This document shows, one piece after another, positions 28,113 through 40,583 of a stretch of 64,000 nucleotides of DNA (position 1 is its first letter; every line of letters starts with the position of its first letter). The stretch lies in the NCBI GenBank assembly GCA_947498705.1, contig CANMLW010000008.1, forward strand, positions 124,001 to 188,000. Reading direction: 5' to 3'. The notes beneath the pieces were generated by a model. That model saw nothing but the letters and a program-made list of their open reading frames with translations. It was not told the origin of the DNA and searched no databases. The translations under genes were made by a program, and so were the position numbers. The stretch is from an uncultured Aquimarina sp. (GTDB taxonomy: Bacteria > Bacteroidota > Bacteroidia > Flavobacteriales > Flavobacteriaceae).

Positions 28113-28163
28113 TAGGAGTTTTGTTAAATGATGAATTGATTAATTAAAATTATAAAAATAGAT

Positions 28164-29288
28164 ATGAAATTGTTTGATGTATATCCTTTGTTTGATATCA
28201 CTCCTTCCAAGGGAAAAGATGTATTCGTATATGACGAAAGCGATATAAAGTATTTAGATTTGTATGGGGGACATGCTGTAATTTCTATAGGGCATTCGCA
28301 CCCAAAATATGTAGATGCCATTTCGAATCAGGTGGCAACACTTGGGTTTTATAGCAATGCTATTCAAAATAAATTGCAAAAACAACTTGCAACCAAGTTG
28401 GGTAAAGTTTCTGGTTGTGATAAGTATGAACTTTTTTTGTGTAACTCGGGGGCAGAAGCCAATGAAAATGCATTAAAACTAGCTTCGTTTCATACTCAAA
28501 AAAAGAAGGTAATTGCTTTTAAAAATGGTTTTCATGGCAGAACATCTGCTGCGGTAGCTGCTACAGATAATGCTAAAATTATAGCACCAATAAATGCACA
28601 ACAAGAGGTTACTTTTTTTGAGTTTGGAGACCTCGAAGCAATTGAAAATGAATTGTATAAAAATGAAACCTGTGCAGTAATTATAGAAGTAATTCAAGGT
28701 GTAGGAGGGTTGGATGAAGCAAGTTCTTTGTTTTTTAAAGACTTAGAAAAACTATGTAAAAAGTATCAGACCCTTTTAATAGCAGATGAGATTCAATGTG
28801 GATTTGGGAGAACAGGAGATTTTTTTGCATTTCAAAAACATGGTATACAGCCAGATGTTATTTCGATGGCCAAAGGAATGGGGAATGGGTTTCCGATAGG
28901 AGGAATCCTAATTCATCCTACTATAAAAGCATCTCATGGTTTATTAGGGACAACCTTTGGAGGTAATCATCTAGCCTGCAGTGCTGCTTTGGCAGTTTTA
29001 GAAGTCATAGAAAAAGAAAACCTAATGGAGAATACCAAACAGATTGCCACGTATTTCAAAAATAAAGCAATGTCTGTTAAGAAAGTAAAAGAGATAAAAG
29101 GAAGGGGACTTATGTTAGGGTTAGAGTTTGATTTTCCTGTGGCAGAGCTAAGGAAAGCACTTATTTATAAACATCACATTTTTACAGGAAGTGCAAAGAA
29201 TCCCAATTTGCTGAGGATTCTACCTTCATTAACAGTTCAAAAAGAACATATCGATACGCTTTTTGAAGCACTACAAGAAGAATTATGA
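28164..29288 (+). CDS. argD: Acylornithine aminotransferase
   Basis: This 374-residue class III PLP aminotransferase converts the N-acylglutamate semialdehyde to N-acylornithine. It has FCNSGAEANENALKLA-type PLP phosphate-binding residues near 95-110, LIADEIQCGFGRTG near 205-218 and the PLP-lysine in SMAKGMGNGFPIGG near 235. Length is normal. It lies 51 bp after argC and 86 bp before the likely start of the transcarbamylase. Confidence 0.94.
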   Translation: MKLFDVYPLFDITPSKGKDVFVYDESDIKYLDLYGGHAVISIGHSHPKYVDAISNQVATLGFYSNAIQNKLQKQLATKLGKVSGCDKYELFLCNSGAEANENALKLASFHTQKKKVIAFKNGFHGRTSAAVAATDNAKIIAPINAQQEVTFFEFGDLEAIENELYKNETCAVIIEVIQGVGGLDEASSLFFKDLEKLCKKYQTLLIADEIQCGFGRTGDFFAFQKHGIQPDVISMAKGMGNGFPIGGILIHPTIKASHGLLGTTFGGNHLACSAALAVLEVIEKENLMENTKQIATYFKNKAMSVKKVKEIKGRGLMLGLEFDFPVAELRKALIYKHHIFTGSAKNPNLLRILPSLTVQKEHIDTLFEALQEEL

Positions 29289-29374
29289 AATGAGTCATAC
29301 AATATCATGGATTCTAGCCAAAATGAGTATTGGTGAATTCTATCTGACCATTGAGAAAGATTAAAAAGAAACAG

Positions 29375-30313
29375 ATGAAAAAGTACACAACAATACACGA
29401 TGTAAAAGATATCCCCAATATTATTAAAGAGGCGATACAATTAAAGAAAGATCCATTTCAGTTTCCTGAATTAGGAAAACATAAGACCTTGGTCATGCTT
29501 TTCTTTAATGCCAGTCTAAGAACAAGACTAAGTACAGAAAAGGCTGCAAAAAACCTGGGAATGAACGTGATGGTTCTAAATGTTACAGATTCATGGAATC
29601 TCGAATTTGAGGATGGAGTAATTATGAATCTAGATACATCAGAACATATTAAAGAAGCTGCTCAGGTAATCTCTCAATATGCAGATATCATTGCGGTGCG
29701 GGCTTTTGCAACCTTAAAAGATAAAGAACGAGATCTATCAGAATTGGTGCTAAACAGTTTTGTTAAGTATGCTACGGTTCCCGTTGTTAATATGGAGAGT
29801 GCCATGTCACACCCTTTACAAGCTCTGGCAGATGCAATCACTATTGAAGAATTAAAAACCAAACCAAACCCTAAGGTAGTATTGTCATGGGCACCACACC
29901 CCAGAGCACTGCCGCAAGCAGTTGCCAATTCTTTTATAAAAATGATGCAGGAGTTAGAGGTGGATTTAACGATCGTACATCCAAAGGGATATGAACTTGA
30001 TAAAGAAATTACAGGGCAAACTCACGTTATGTATGATCAGGATCAAGCATTGCAAAATGCAGATTTTGTGTATGTAAAAAACTGGAGCTCTTTTACCGAT
30101 TATGGTAAAATAATAAGTCAGGACAAGAATTGGATGATAACACCAGAAAAGCTTGGAGATGCCAAGTTTATGCACTGTCTGCCAGTAAGAAGGAATGTTG
30201 TGGTGGCAGAAGAGGTCATGGATTCTAAAAGTGCTTTATGTATTGAGCAGTCAAACAACAGAACATTTGCGGCCCAGGTAGTATTAAAAAACATACTTGA
30301 AAACATAAAGTAA
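29375..30313 (+). CDS. argF: N-succinylornithine/N-acetylornithine carbamoyltransferase (argF')
   Basis: This 312-residue transcarbamylase has the carbamoyl-phosphate loop ASLRTRLST near residues 46-54, WAPHPRALPQAV near 175 and the HCLPVRR motif near 265. In SOTCase of Bacteroides fragilis a Pro, and in Xanthomonas AOTCase a Glu, occupies the position that is Ser89 here (NLDTSEH). Published swaps of that Glu to Pro, Ser or Ala give succinylornithine activity, so Ser supports SOTCase. The ATG at 29375 follows AAACAG; an 8-codon TTG extension is less likely. Its stop overlaps the argB ATG by one base. Confidence 0.92.
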   Translation: MKKYTTIHDVKDIPNIIKEAIQLKKDPFQFPELGKHKTLVMLFFNASLRTRLSTEKAAKNLGMNVMVLNVTDSWNLEFEDGVIMNLDTSEHIKEAAQVISQYADIIAVRAFATLKDKERDLSELVLNSFVKYATVPVVNMESAMSHPLQALADAITIEELKTKPNPKVVLSWAPHPRALPQAVANSFIKMMQELEVDLTIVHPKGYELDKEITGQTHVMYDQDQALQNADFVYVKNWSSFTDYGKIISQDKNWMITPEKLGDAKFMHCLPVRRNVVVAEEVMDSKSALCIEQSNNRTFAAQVVLKNILENIK

Positions 30314-31089
30314 TGGAGACGTTAAAAATCATAAAAATAGGAGGAAACATTATCGATAATGAAATCATGTTGTACGATTTCTTAAAAAACTTTTCACTGC
30401 TTACCTCCCCAAAAATATTAGTGCATGGAGGCGGAAAAATTGCAACAAAGCTTGCCCAAAAAATAGGTCTAGATGTGCAAATGGTTAATGGTAGACGTGT
30501 TACTGATCAATCTACCTTAGAGATCATTACTATGACATATGCAGGAGAGATAAATAAAAACATAGTTGCCAAATTACAATCAAATCATTGTAACGCAATA
30601 GGTTTTTCTGGTGCAGATGGTAATACTATTATCTCTAAAAAAAGACCAGCAAAAGAAATTGATTTTGGCTTTGTTGGTGATATAGAAAAAGTAAATACTA
30701 AGACTGTGTCAATATTGTTAGGACATATGATCACTCCTGTTTTTTGTGCAATAACCCATGATGAAAATGGACAATTGTTAAACACCAATGCAGATACGAT
30801 TGCATCAGAATTGGCAATTGCTTTTGCAAAGGATTTTAAAACAGAGCTTTATTATTGTTTTGAAAAACAAGGAGTTTTAGAAGATATAAATGATGAAGAA
30901 TCGGTTATAGAGAATATCAATATGCAGAACTATCAAAAATTAGTTGCAGACAAGGTAATTACAGAGGGAATGTTACCAAAACTAGATAACTGCATGAATG
31001 CTATACAGAACAAAGTAGAAAAAGTCTGTATTGGTTTACCCGAAATGTTATATGACCCATCATCAAAACACACCACAATTAATACCTAA
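30313..31089 (+). CDS. argB: N-acylglutamate kinase
   Basis: This 258-residue amino-acid kinase phosphorylates N-acylglutamate (N-acetyl or N-succinyl). Motifs include the N-terminal KIGGNII for ATP, LVHGGGKIATKLA near 36-48 for substrate, and the C-terminal EGMLPKLDNCMNAI stretch typical of the family. The gene overlaps argF' in a TAATG junction. No long N-terminal helix like that of arginine-sensitive hexameric kinases is apparent, so feedback by arginine may be weak, and control may lie in the leader instead; this is inference. Confidence 0.93.
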   Translation: METLKIIKIGGNIIDNEIMLYDFLKNFSLLTSPKILVHGGGKIATKLAQKIGLDVQMVNGRRVTDQSTLEIITMTYAGEINKNIVAKLQSNHCNAIGFSGADGNTIISKKRPAKEIDFGFVGDIEKVNTKTVSILLGHMITPVFCAITHDENGQLLNTNADTIASELAIAFAKDFKTELYYCFEKQGVLEDINDEESVIENINMQNYQKLVADKVITEGMLPKLDNCMNAIQNKVEKVCIGLPEMLYDPSSKHTTINT

Positions 31090-31146
31090 TCAAACCAACA
31101 CGTTTAAAAGGTTCTACCTGACCTCTAAAACAATAAATATAAACAG

Positions 31147-32271
31147 ATGAAACAGCAACAATTAACCAACGAAGCCATCAAATTACTAAAAAAGCTGATT
31201 GAAACACCTTCATTTTCTTCAGAAGAAAATGATACAGCAGTTCATATCGAATATTGGTTTAAAAAAAATCAAATTCCATATAAACGAAATAATAATAATG
31301 TTTGGGCAACTAATAAGTATTTTGATGAATCCAAACCAACGATGCTTTTAAACTCTCATCATGATACAGTAAAACCTAATAAAGGATATACAAAAGATCC
31401 GTTTAAGGCTATCGAAGAAGAGGGTAAGCTATACGGACTAGGGAGTAATGATGCAGGAGGATGTTTGGTGTCATTACTGGCGACTTTTGCTTATTTCTAT
31501 ACCCAAGAAAACTTACAATACAATCTGGTTATCGTAGCTTCTGCCGAAGAGGAGAGTAGTGGTAAAAATGGCTTAAATAGTATGTTAAGTGTTATTCCAA
31601 AAATAGACGTTGCAATTGTAGGAGAACCTACCCAGATGAATCTGGCAATTGCAGAAAAAGGTTTGGTTGTTTTTGACGCTATTGTAAAAGGAATACCTAG
31701 TCATGCGGCACATCCCAATGAGAATAATGCAATCTATAATGTTATAAAAACATTAGAGTGGTTTAAGCAATATCGGTTCGAAAAAAACTCACCTGTATTG
31801 GGAGATGTAAAAATGACAGTGACCCAAATTAATGCAGGAAAACAGCACAATGCGATTCCGGCAGAAGTATGCCTTGTGATCGATGTTCGTGTAAATGATA
31901 AATATTCTAATCAAGAAATTGTTGAAATTTTACAAAGAGAAGCTCCGTGTGATCAAATAATACCAAGAGGTGTAAACCTAAACTCATCATCGATTCCGGT
32001 TTCACATGAGCTTGTTCAAAAAGGAATACAACTGGGTAGAAAACCATATGGCTCACCAACATTATCAGATCAAGCAGTATTGAGCTGTCCTTCGCTAAAA
32101 TTAGGCCCAGGGGATAGTACACGATCTCACTCTGCAGACGAGTTTATTTACCTAAACGAAATAGAAGAGGGAATAACAATCTATATAGCATTATTGAGCG
32201 GTGTAATTCTTCAGTCACATACTAAAAAGAATGAAGTAAAAGGTGTATTAATAAATAACAATAGAGGTTAA
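31147..32271 (+). CDS. argE: M20-family N-acylornithine/N-acylcitrulline deacylase (ArgE/DapE-like)
   Basis: This 374-residue zinc peptidase removes the acyl group late in the pathway, here probably from N-acylcitrulline because the transcarbamylase acts on acylated ornithine. Zinc-binding signatures are visible: SHHDTV (about 75-80), GSNDAGG (about 101-107), EEESSG (about 142-147, catalytic Glu), and a C-terminal GPGDSTRSHSADE with the last His. The gene lies 57 bp after argB with an AAACAG-ATGAAA start context that recurs before argF' and argH. Confidence 0.9.
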   Translation: MKQQQLTNEAIKLLKKLIETPSFSSEENDTAVHIEYWFKKNQIPYKRNNNNVWATNKYFDESKPTMLLNSHHDTVKPNKGYTKDPFKAIEEEGKLYGLGSNDAGGCLVSLLATFAYFYTQENLQYNLVIVASAEEESSGKNGLNSMLSVIPKIDVAIVGEPTQMNLAIAEKGLVVFDAIVKGIPSHAAHPNENNAIYNVIKTLEWFKQYRFEKNSPVLGDVKMTVTQINAGKQHNAIPAEVCLVIDVRVNDKYSNQEIVEILQREAPCDQIIPRGVNLNSSSIPVSHELVQKGIQLGRKPYGSPTLSDQAVLSCPSLKLGPGDSTRSHSADEFIYLNEIEEGITIYIALLSGVILQSHTKKNEVKGVLINNNRG

Positions 32272-32323
32272 AATATATTTTAAAAGTCAACTAAATAACT
32301 TCTAAACAATAAAACATAAACAG

Positions 32324-33610
32324 ATGAAACTTTGGGATAAAGGATTTTTAATCGATAAAATAATAGAACAGTTTACCATTGGTAATGATAGAAAAATAGA
32401 TATTCATATTGCAAAATATGACATCCAAGCTTCGTTGGCACATGCAAAGATGTTGTGTGAAATAGAGTTATTATCTAATGAAGAGTTTTATGATATAAAA
32501 AAAGAGTTACTAATTCTTGAAAAGGAAATAATGAATGGAACATTCGTTATTGAAGAGCAATTTGAAGATGTACATTCTAAGATAGAGTATGAACTCACAA
32601 AAAGAATTGGTGATGCCGGAAAGAAAATACATACTGCACGATCTAGGAATGATCAGGTTTTAGTTGCACTACACCTCTTTTACAAAGAAAACTTACAGCA
32701 GATTACTGGTAGTGTAGAAACTTTGTTCGAAACGTTATTACAATTGGCAGAAACTCATAAAGACAAAGTGTTACCCGGTTATACCCATTTGCAAGTGGCA
32801 ATGCCATCTTCTTTCGGACTTTGGTTTTCTGCATATGCAGAGATTTTATTAGATGATGTGTTGCTACTATCCGCAGCAACAAAAACCGTTGATCAAAACC
32901 CATTAGGTTCTGCAGCGGGTTACGGAAGTTCGTTTCCTATAGATAGAGATTTCACAACTCGAGAATTAGGATTTTCTACCTTAAAATTTAATGTTGTGGC
33001 TGCCCAAATGAGTAGAGGAAAAAGTGAAAGAACCATTGCAATGGCTTTAGGCAGCCTATGTAATACCCTGTCTAGGTTTGCAATGGATATTTGTTTATAT
33101 ATGAGTCAAAATTTTGGTTTTATTTCTTTTCCAGATGAGTTAACAACTGGCAGTAGTATTATGCCTCATAAAAAAAACCCGGATGTATTCGAATTATTAC
33201 GAGCCAAGTGCAATAAAATTCAAGCATTACATTCAGAAATGATATTGATCACCAATAATTTACCAAGTGGATATCATAGAGATTTTCAACTCTTAAAAGA
33301 AAATATGATTCAGGCTTTTATTGATGTAATGGATATATTAGATGTTTTTAATTATGCGATACAACAAATTAATGTCAAAGAGATCGACCTTGCCGACGAA
33401 AAATATCAATATTTAAGTACAGTTGATACTATCAATACTTTGATCGAGGAAGGAATGAGTTTTAGAAAAGCATATCAAAAAATAGGAAATCAAGTTCAAA
33501 ACGGAACATATATCTCTGATGAACCCAAAAAACATACACATGTTGGGAGTATGGGTAATCTGTGTTTGGATAGAATTAGAGAAAAAGCTAGTGTTGTTAT
33601 TTCTGGTTAA
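32324..33610 (+). CDS. argH: Argininosuccinate lyase
   Basis: This 428-residue fumarase-superfamily enzyme splits argininosuccinate into arginine and fumarate. It has the signature GSSIMPHKKNPD near residues 277-288 with the catalytic flexible loop Ser, TARSRNDQV near 105-113 and GYTHLQ near 150. It is slightly shorter than the typical 455-470 residues, mainly at the C-terminus. It is the last gene of the arginine operon and starts in the same AAACAG-ATG context as argE. No clear terminator hairpin follows. Confidence 0.94.
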   Translation: MKLWDKGFLIDKIIEQFTIGNDRKIDIHIAKYDIQASLAHAKMLCEIELLSNEEFYDIKKELLILEKEIMNGTFVIEEQFEDVHSKIEYELTKRIGDAGKKIHTARSRNDQVLVALHLFYKENLQQITGSVETLFETLLQLAETHKDKVLPGYTHLQVAMPSSFGLWFSAYAEILLDDVLLLSAATKTVDQNPLGSAAGYGSSFPIDRDFTTRELGFSTLKFNVVAAQMSRGKSERTIAMALGSLCNTLSRFAMDICLYMSQNFGFISFPDELTTGSSIMPHKKNPDVFELLRAKCNKIQALHSEMILITNNLPSGYHRDFQLLKENMIQAFIDVMDILDVFNYAIQQINVKEIDLADEKYQYLSTVDTINTLIEEGMSFRKAYQKIGNQVQNGTYISDEPKKHTHVGSMGNLCLDRIREKASVVISG

Positions 33611-33734
33611 GAGAATATATAAATTGTTTTATAGAAGAAGACACTGCTACTATATCTATTGTAAATATTAGAGTGAATCCGTTTGGCACCAAATTTGAGC
33701 ATCAGAAAAAAGTACTTTAAAACCTTAATTTCTA

Positions 33735-34157
33735 ATGAAAAAAATAGTAACACTTTTATTCCTGTTTGGTGCCATTACATTATCTGCTCAATCTACCACA
33801 TATGAGGGAATATATGAGCTGAAATTTAAAACAGAAAAAAATGAACTGCTCGAGTATACCCTAACTCTAAACAAGAATGGTGATTTTTTATTTCATTTTT
33901 ATAGAGACTTGCAAACAGTTCCTGAAGAAAACCGGTATGGAAAAGGAAAATGAAGTTCAAAAGATAACTACATTTACTTCCATGCAGATCAAAATGATGT
34001 AAATGAGGAGTATACTTTAGACTTTAATAAAGCGAAAGCAAGATTTAGCAGTAAGCACCCTAGAGATACATCTTCTAGGGTTATAAAGCCTACGTTGATA
34101 TTTTATGAGGCTACAATTTTTTGGGTAAAAGGATTGAAACTACCAAAAATAGAATAA
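33735..34157 (+). pseudogene. Exported hypothetical protein interrupted by an in-frame TGA
   Basis: A signal-peptide protein (MKKIVTLLFLFGAITLSAQ) reads for 72 codons, then meets TGA at 33951-33953. The same frame continues without a stop for another 67 codons to TAA at 34157 and remains protein-like (SSKDNYIYFHADQNDVNEEY and onward). A single TGG to TGA change would explain this, restoring a KGKWSSKDN sequence typical of small beta-rich lipocalin-like extracellular domains. It is most likely a fresh nonsense mutation or sequencing error; recoding is possible but less likely. The family is not recognised. It lies between argH and a GH2 gene. Confidence 0.6.
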
Positions 34158-34281
34158 ATAGATCAGAACAGTAGAAGTCTTTAAGAGTATAACAAATAAT
34201 TTATTTTTTTAAAAAACGCTAGATGAATAGCTAAATCTGCATCGTTTATAATTGTTGTATTATCTAATAAACAGGATATAA

Positions 34282-37407
<3,126 letters not shown>

Positions 37408-37433
37408 ATTTTTTAAACTTATTATTATTCTAT

Positions 37434-38852
37434 TTACATTGACTTTTGAGAGGTAGGGCATGTAAAATCTGTGGTTTTGATATCAGTTTCTTTAACTCCC
37501 GCAAAACCACCTTTTACGTCAATTAAATTATGAATACCGCGACTTTTTAAGATAGATGCAGCAATTACCGATCTATATCCACCAGCACAGTGCACATAGA
37601 ATGTTTTGTCTTTAGGAAAAGCTTGCATATGATCGTTTATAAAGTCTAACGGAGTATTAAACGCATTGTCAATGTGTTCTGCATTATATTCATTACTTTT
37701 TCTAACATCAAAAACAGAAGAGGTATCAGTGTTAAGAATTTTTTCTAATGCTACTGCAGATATCGAATCAACGATATCATATTCTTTACCTGCTTTTTTC
37801 CAGGTTTCAAAACCTTTATCAAGATATCCCAGAGTATTATCAAAACCTACACGTGATAACCGTATAATGGTTTCTTCTTCTCTTCCTATAGGTGTTACCA
37901 ATAATATAGGTTGTTTTACATCAGCAATTAATGTACCTGCCCATGGAGCAAAAGTACCGTCTAAACCAATAAAAATGGATCTGGGAATATGACCATTACT
38001 AAAATCATTTTGATGACGAACATCAAGGATAATAGCCCCCGTTTCATTAGCTAAATTTTCAAATTCTTCGGGCGTAAATGGACGAATACCTCTTTCTAAA
38101 ACACTATCAATATCTTCATATCCTTCTTTATTTAATCGAACATTTAACGGGAAATATAAAGGTGGAGGTAGCAAACCATCGGTTACTTCTTTAATAAACT
38201 CTTCTTTGGTCATATCACTTCGCAACGCATAGTTGACTTGTTTTTGATTGCCTAGCGTATCTACCGTTTCTTTCATCATGTTTTTTCCGCAAGCAGAACC
38301 GGCGCCATGAGCGGGATATACAATTACATCATCTGCTAGTGGCATAATCTTGTTTCGTAAACTATCATATAATGTTCCTGCCAAATCTTCCTGCGTCATA
38401 TGTGTCGCCTTTTGTGCTAAATCAGGACGTCCTACATCGCCAAGAAAGAGAGTATCCCCACTAAAAATTGCGTGGTCTTTTCCATTTTCGTCTCTTAGCA
38501 AATAGGTAGTACTTTCCATAGTATGACCCGGGGTATGCAGCGCAATGATTGTAATCTTTCCTACCTTAAATACTTGATTGTCCTTGGCGATGATTACATC
38601 AAAAGATGGATTAGCATTTGGCCCAAAAACTATAGAAGCTCCGGTTTCTTTGGCAAGAGTAATATGGCCGCTTACAAAGTCGGCGTGAAAATGGGTTTCG
38701 AATATATATCTTATGGTAGCATTGTTAGCTTGTGCTCTTTTTAAATAAGGGTCAACTTCTCGCAATGGATCAATGATGGCTACTTCACCATTACTTTCGA
38801 TATAATAAGCCCCTTGGGCTAGACAACCAGTATATATTTGCTCTATTTTCAT
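37434..38852 (-). CDS. MBL-fold hydrolase with two rhodanese domains (persulfide dioxygenase-like)
   Basis: This fusion of about 472 residues has an N-terminal metallo-beta-lactamase domain with H54, H56, D58, H110 and D133 (THFHADFVSGH, HTPGHT, SGDTLF), like ETHE1-type persulfide dioxygenases. Two rhodanese domains follow. The first (about 265-350) has no Cys at the active loop (LLVTPIGREEE); the second (about 370-460) has Cys near 421 in VHCAGGYRS. It likely acts in sulfide or polysulfide oxidation. It is convergent with the GH2 gene, 26 bp apart. Confidence 0.88.
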   Translation of the reverse strand: MKIEQIYTGCLAQGAYYIESNGEVAIIDPLREVDPYLKRAQANNATIRYIFETHFHADFVSGHITLAKETGASIVFGPNANPSFDVIIAKDNQVFKVGKITIIALHTPGHTMESTTYLLRDENGKDHAIFSGDTLFLGDVGRPDLAQKATHMTQEDLAGTLYDSLRNKIMPLADDVIVYPAHGAGSACGKNMMKETVDTLGNQKQVNYALRSDMTKEEFIKEVTDGLLPPPLYFPLNVRLNKEGYEDIDSVLERGIRPFTPEEFENLANETGAIILDVRHQNDFSNGHIPRSIFIGLDGTFAPWAGTLIADVKQPILLVTPIGREEETIIRLSRVGFDNTLGYLDKGFETWKKAGKEYDIVDSISAVALEKILNTDTSSVFDVRKSNEYNAEHIDNAFNTPLDFINDHMQAFPKDKTFYVHCAGGYRSVIAASILKSRGIHNLIDVKGGFAGVKETDIKTTDFTCPTSQKSM

Positions 38853-39136
38853 AATTTCCTCTCGTGCCTTTTATCGTTAAATTTGTTGGTTTTAAGTAAT
38901 GCTATATTCTATTTTTAAAAGAGTAGAATGTATTTGTTAATAATACTAAATTACTGTATAAATACCAAGATCTTTTGCCTTGATACCTGGTTATTAGCAA
39001 AGTTGATTAATAGTGCTCGGAAAATTAGTTAATTTGATTTTTTTTAGATTTTTTTTGGCTTTTTTTTAACTGTTTTGTAATTTGTAAGCAAAACCCCTAC
39101 GAGAAATTACTAATAAACCTATATTTTATTTCTTTA

Positions 39137-39454
39137 ATGGGATTAATACTATCAGCAAGTACCCTTGTGCTAATGGCAACAGTCTATATGCATCATGTTC
39201 AGAAAAGACTGCGCAATAATGATGTATGTTTTATCTGTTCTATTAATTTAATTGTAATTTCTGTTTTGCTTTTTGTGCTTTGGGAGCGCAATTTTCATTG
39301 CCCAATCTGTTGGGGGGCATTATTATTAATAGTGATTTCTTTTGTTTTAAGAATGCTCTTAGGGAAACATCGAGTCAAAAGGCAAGAAAAAATTTCAATA
39401 GTCTTTATTGTTTCTTACCTACTTTTAGGATTGCGTTATATTTTTTTGATATAA
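39137..39454 (+). CDS. Small membrane protein, unknown function
   Basis: This 105-residue frame encodes three to four hydrophobic segments and an FHCPICWG motif with two Cys near residue 55. It has an ATG and a plausible AT-rich upstream, but no recognised family, and composition is compatible with a real polytopic protein. It stands alone between an MBL-rhodanese gene and a tRNA. Confidence 0.45.
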   Translation: MGLILSASTLVLMATVYMHHVQKRLRNNDVCFICSINLIVISVLLFVLWERNFHCPICWGALLLIVISFVLRMLLGKHRVKRQEKISIVFIVSYLLLGLRYIFLI

Positions 39455-39588
39455 CACTAACTATTTGGTATTTGAACTAAAAATAGAAAAATAATAAATC
39501 GAAAACTTGAATAAGTTGATGCTATAGTAAAGCTATAAATTGCTAAATCATGATAGTATGACACTTTGGATAAGATATTATAATGAAA

Positions 39589-39622
39589 AAAGCCTTCATT
39601 ATTTGGTAATAATGAAGGCTTT
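39589..39622 (-). terminator. Terminator of tRNA-Pro(UGG)
   Basis: A perfect 15-bp stem (AAAGCCTTCATTATT with its complement) and 4-nt loop is followed, on the minus strand, by a T run. It sits directly after the tRNA gene. Confidence 0.85.
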
Positions 39623-39629
39623 AACTTAG

Positions 39630-39704
39630 TCGGGGTGGCAGGATTCGAACCTGCGACCTCCGCGTCCCAAACGCGGCGCGATAACCGGGCTACGCTACAC
39701 CCCG
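39630..39704 (-). tRNA. tRNA-Pro (anticodon UGG)
   Basis: On the minus strand a 75-nt cloverleaf begins CGGGGTG and ends CACCCCG plus discriminator A. The anticodon loop reads TTTGGGA with UGG. C1-G72 and A73 are the normal identity elements of bacterial tRNA-Pro, and the T-loop GGTTCGAATCC is present. The CCA tail is not encoded. Confidence 0.96.
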
Positions 39705-39872
39705 AAAATTGGCTATCTTTAAGCGGGTGCAAATATATATAAATCATTTGATTTATTGCAAGAAATGATAAAATTAACATGATTTGTTTTTTTGTTTGAT
39801 AGTTAAGATGTTGATTAATAATCTTGTAAGAAGCCTTGTTTATAGCTGTTATTATGTATATATATATAAAAC

Positions 39873-39902
39873 ATCCCTTTACTCATAGCAGAGTAAAGGG
39901 AT
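39873..39902 (-). terminator. Terminator of the SnoaL-like gene
   Basis: A perfect 12-bp stem ATCCCTTTACTC/GAGTAAAGGGAT with a 6-nt loop, followed on the minus strand by TTTTATATATA, lies 24 bp beyond the stop of the gene at 39926-40306. Confidence 0.8.
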
Positions 39903-39925
39903 TATAAAGATGTTGATAAAATGTA

Positions 39926-40306
39926 TTATGCGTGATAATAACGTTCTCTGTAGATTTTTCCATCTTTCCATTCTGTAACAACCGCTTGTTCAGAAAGCAT
40001 GGTACTACCATCTTTTAATTTTAATTCCATCACAGCATCATAGAAAGAATGATTACCATTGACCGAATAATTATTGATATCATATCTAACAAATTCTTCA
40101 AGTTGATTATTAATAAAATCCTGTTCAAATTTTACATTAAATGCTTTCCCTTTTTTAGGTACTTCGTTTGCTTCTCGTAATTCTACATCATCATGAAGAT
40201 AGGTTTTCATGGCTTCAATAAACTCTCCTTTTGCCAATAATTCATGAATATGTAAAAGGTTATTCTCTATAGTGCTTTCGATTGGGTTAGAAACGGTATT
40301 TTCCAT
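39926..40306 (-). CDS. SnoaL-like/NTF2-fold protein
   Basis: This 126-residue protein fits the small cone-shaped SnoaL/NTF2 fold: an N-terminal helix (HIHELLAKGEFIEAMKTYL), then strands ending ...EQAVVTEWKDGKIYRERYYHA, the typical final hairpin of the family. Members include small isomerases, hydrolases and ligand-binding proteins; no specific role can be given. It is monocistronic with its own terminator. Confidence 0.75.
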   Translation of the reverse strand: MENTVSNPIESTIENNLLHIHELLAKGEFIEAMKTYLHDDVELREANEVPKKGKAFNVKFEQDFINNQLEEFVRYDINNYSVNGNHSFYDAVMELKLKDGSTMLSEQAVVTEWKDGKIYRERYYHA

Positions 40307-40533
40307 ATGGTTTAAATTTTAAATTAGTATTTGGTAAAAAATATTCTTGTATAAATTGATGAGGTAAAGATATTTTAACAACTACCTATTTATAATGGAC
40401 TTTTTTCCTTATTCCTTGTCGATTATTCCTTTATTAATTATTAGGTAGGTTATAGTAGGTGAGCAAGAATGGTATACCAAAAAATAATGCATTATATTCT
40501 ATGATATTACTTCATAAAACCAACTGGTAGTTG

Positions 40534-40541
40534 TATTTTTG
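40534..40541 (+). promoter_or_regulatory. TAnnTTTG element upstream of cydA
   Basis: TATTTTTG lies 43 bp before the cydA ATG and matches the Bacteroidota -7 consensus TAnnTTTG. The -33 region is weak, so an activator or alternative spacing may be needed. Confidence 0.45.
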
Positions 40542-40583
40542 TACACGTAATTCGGAAGCCAATTTCTTATCTAAATTCTATCT

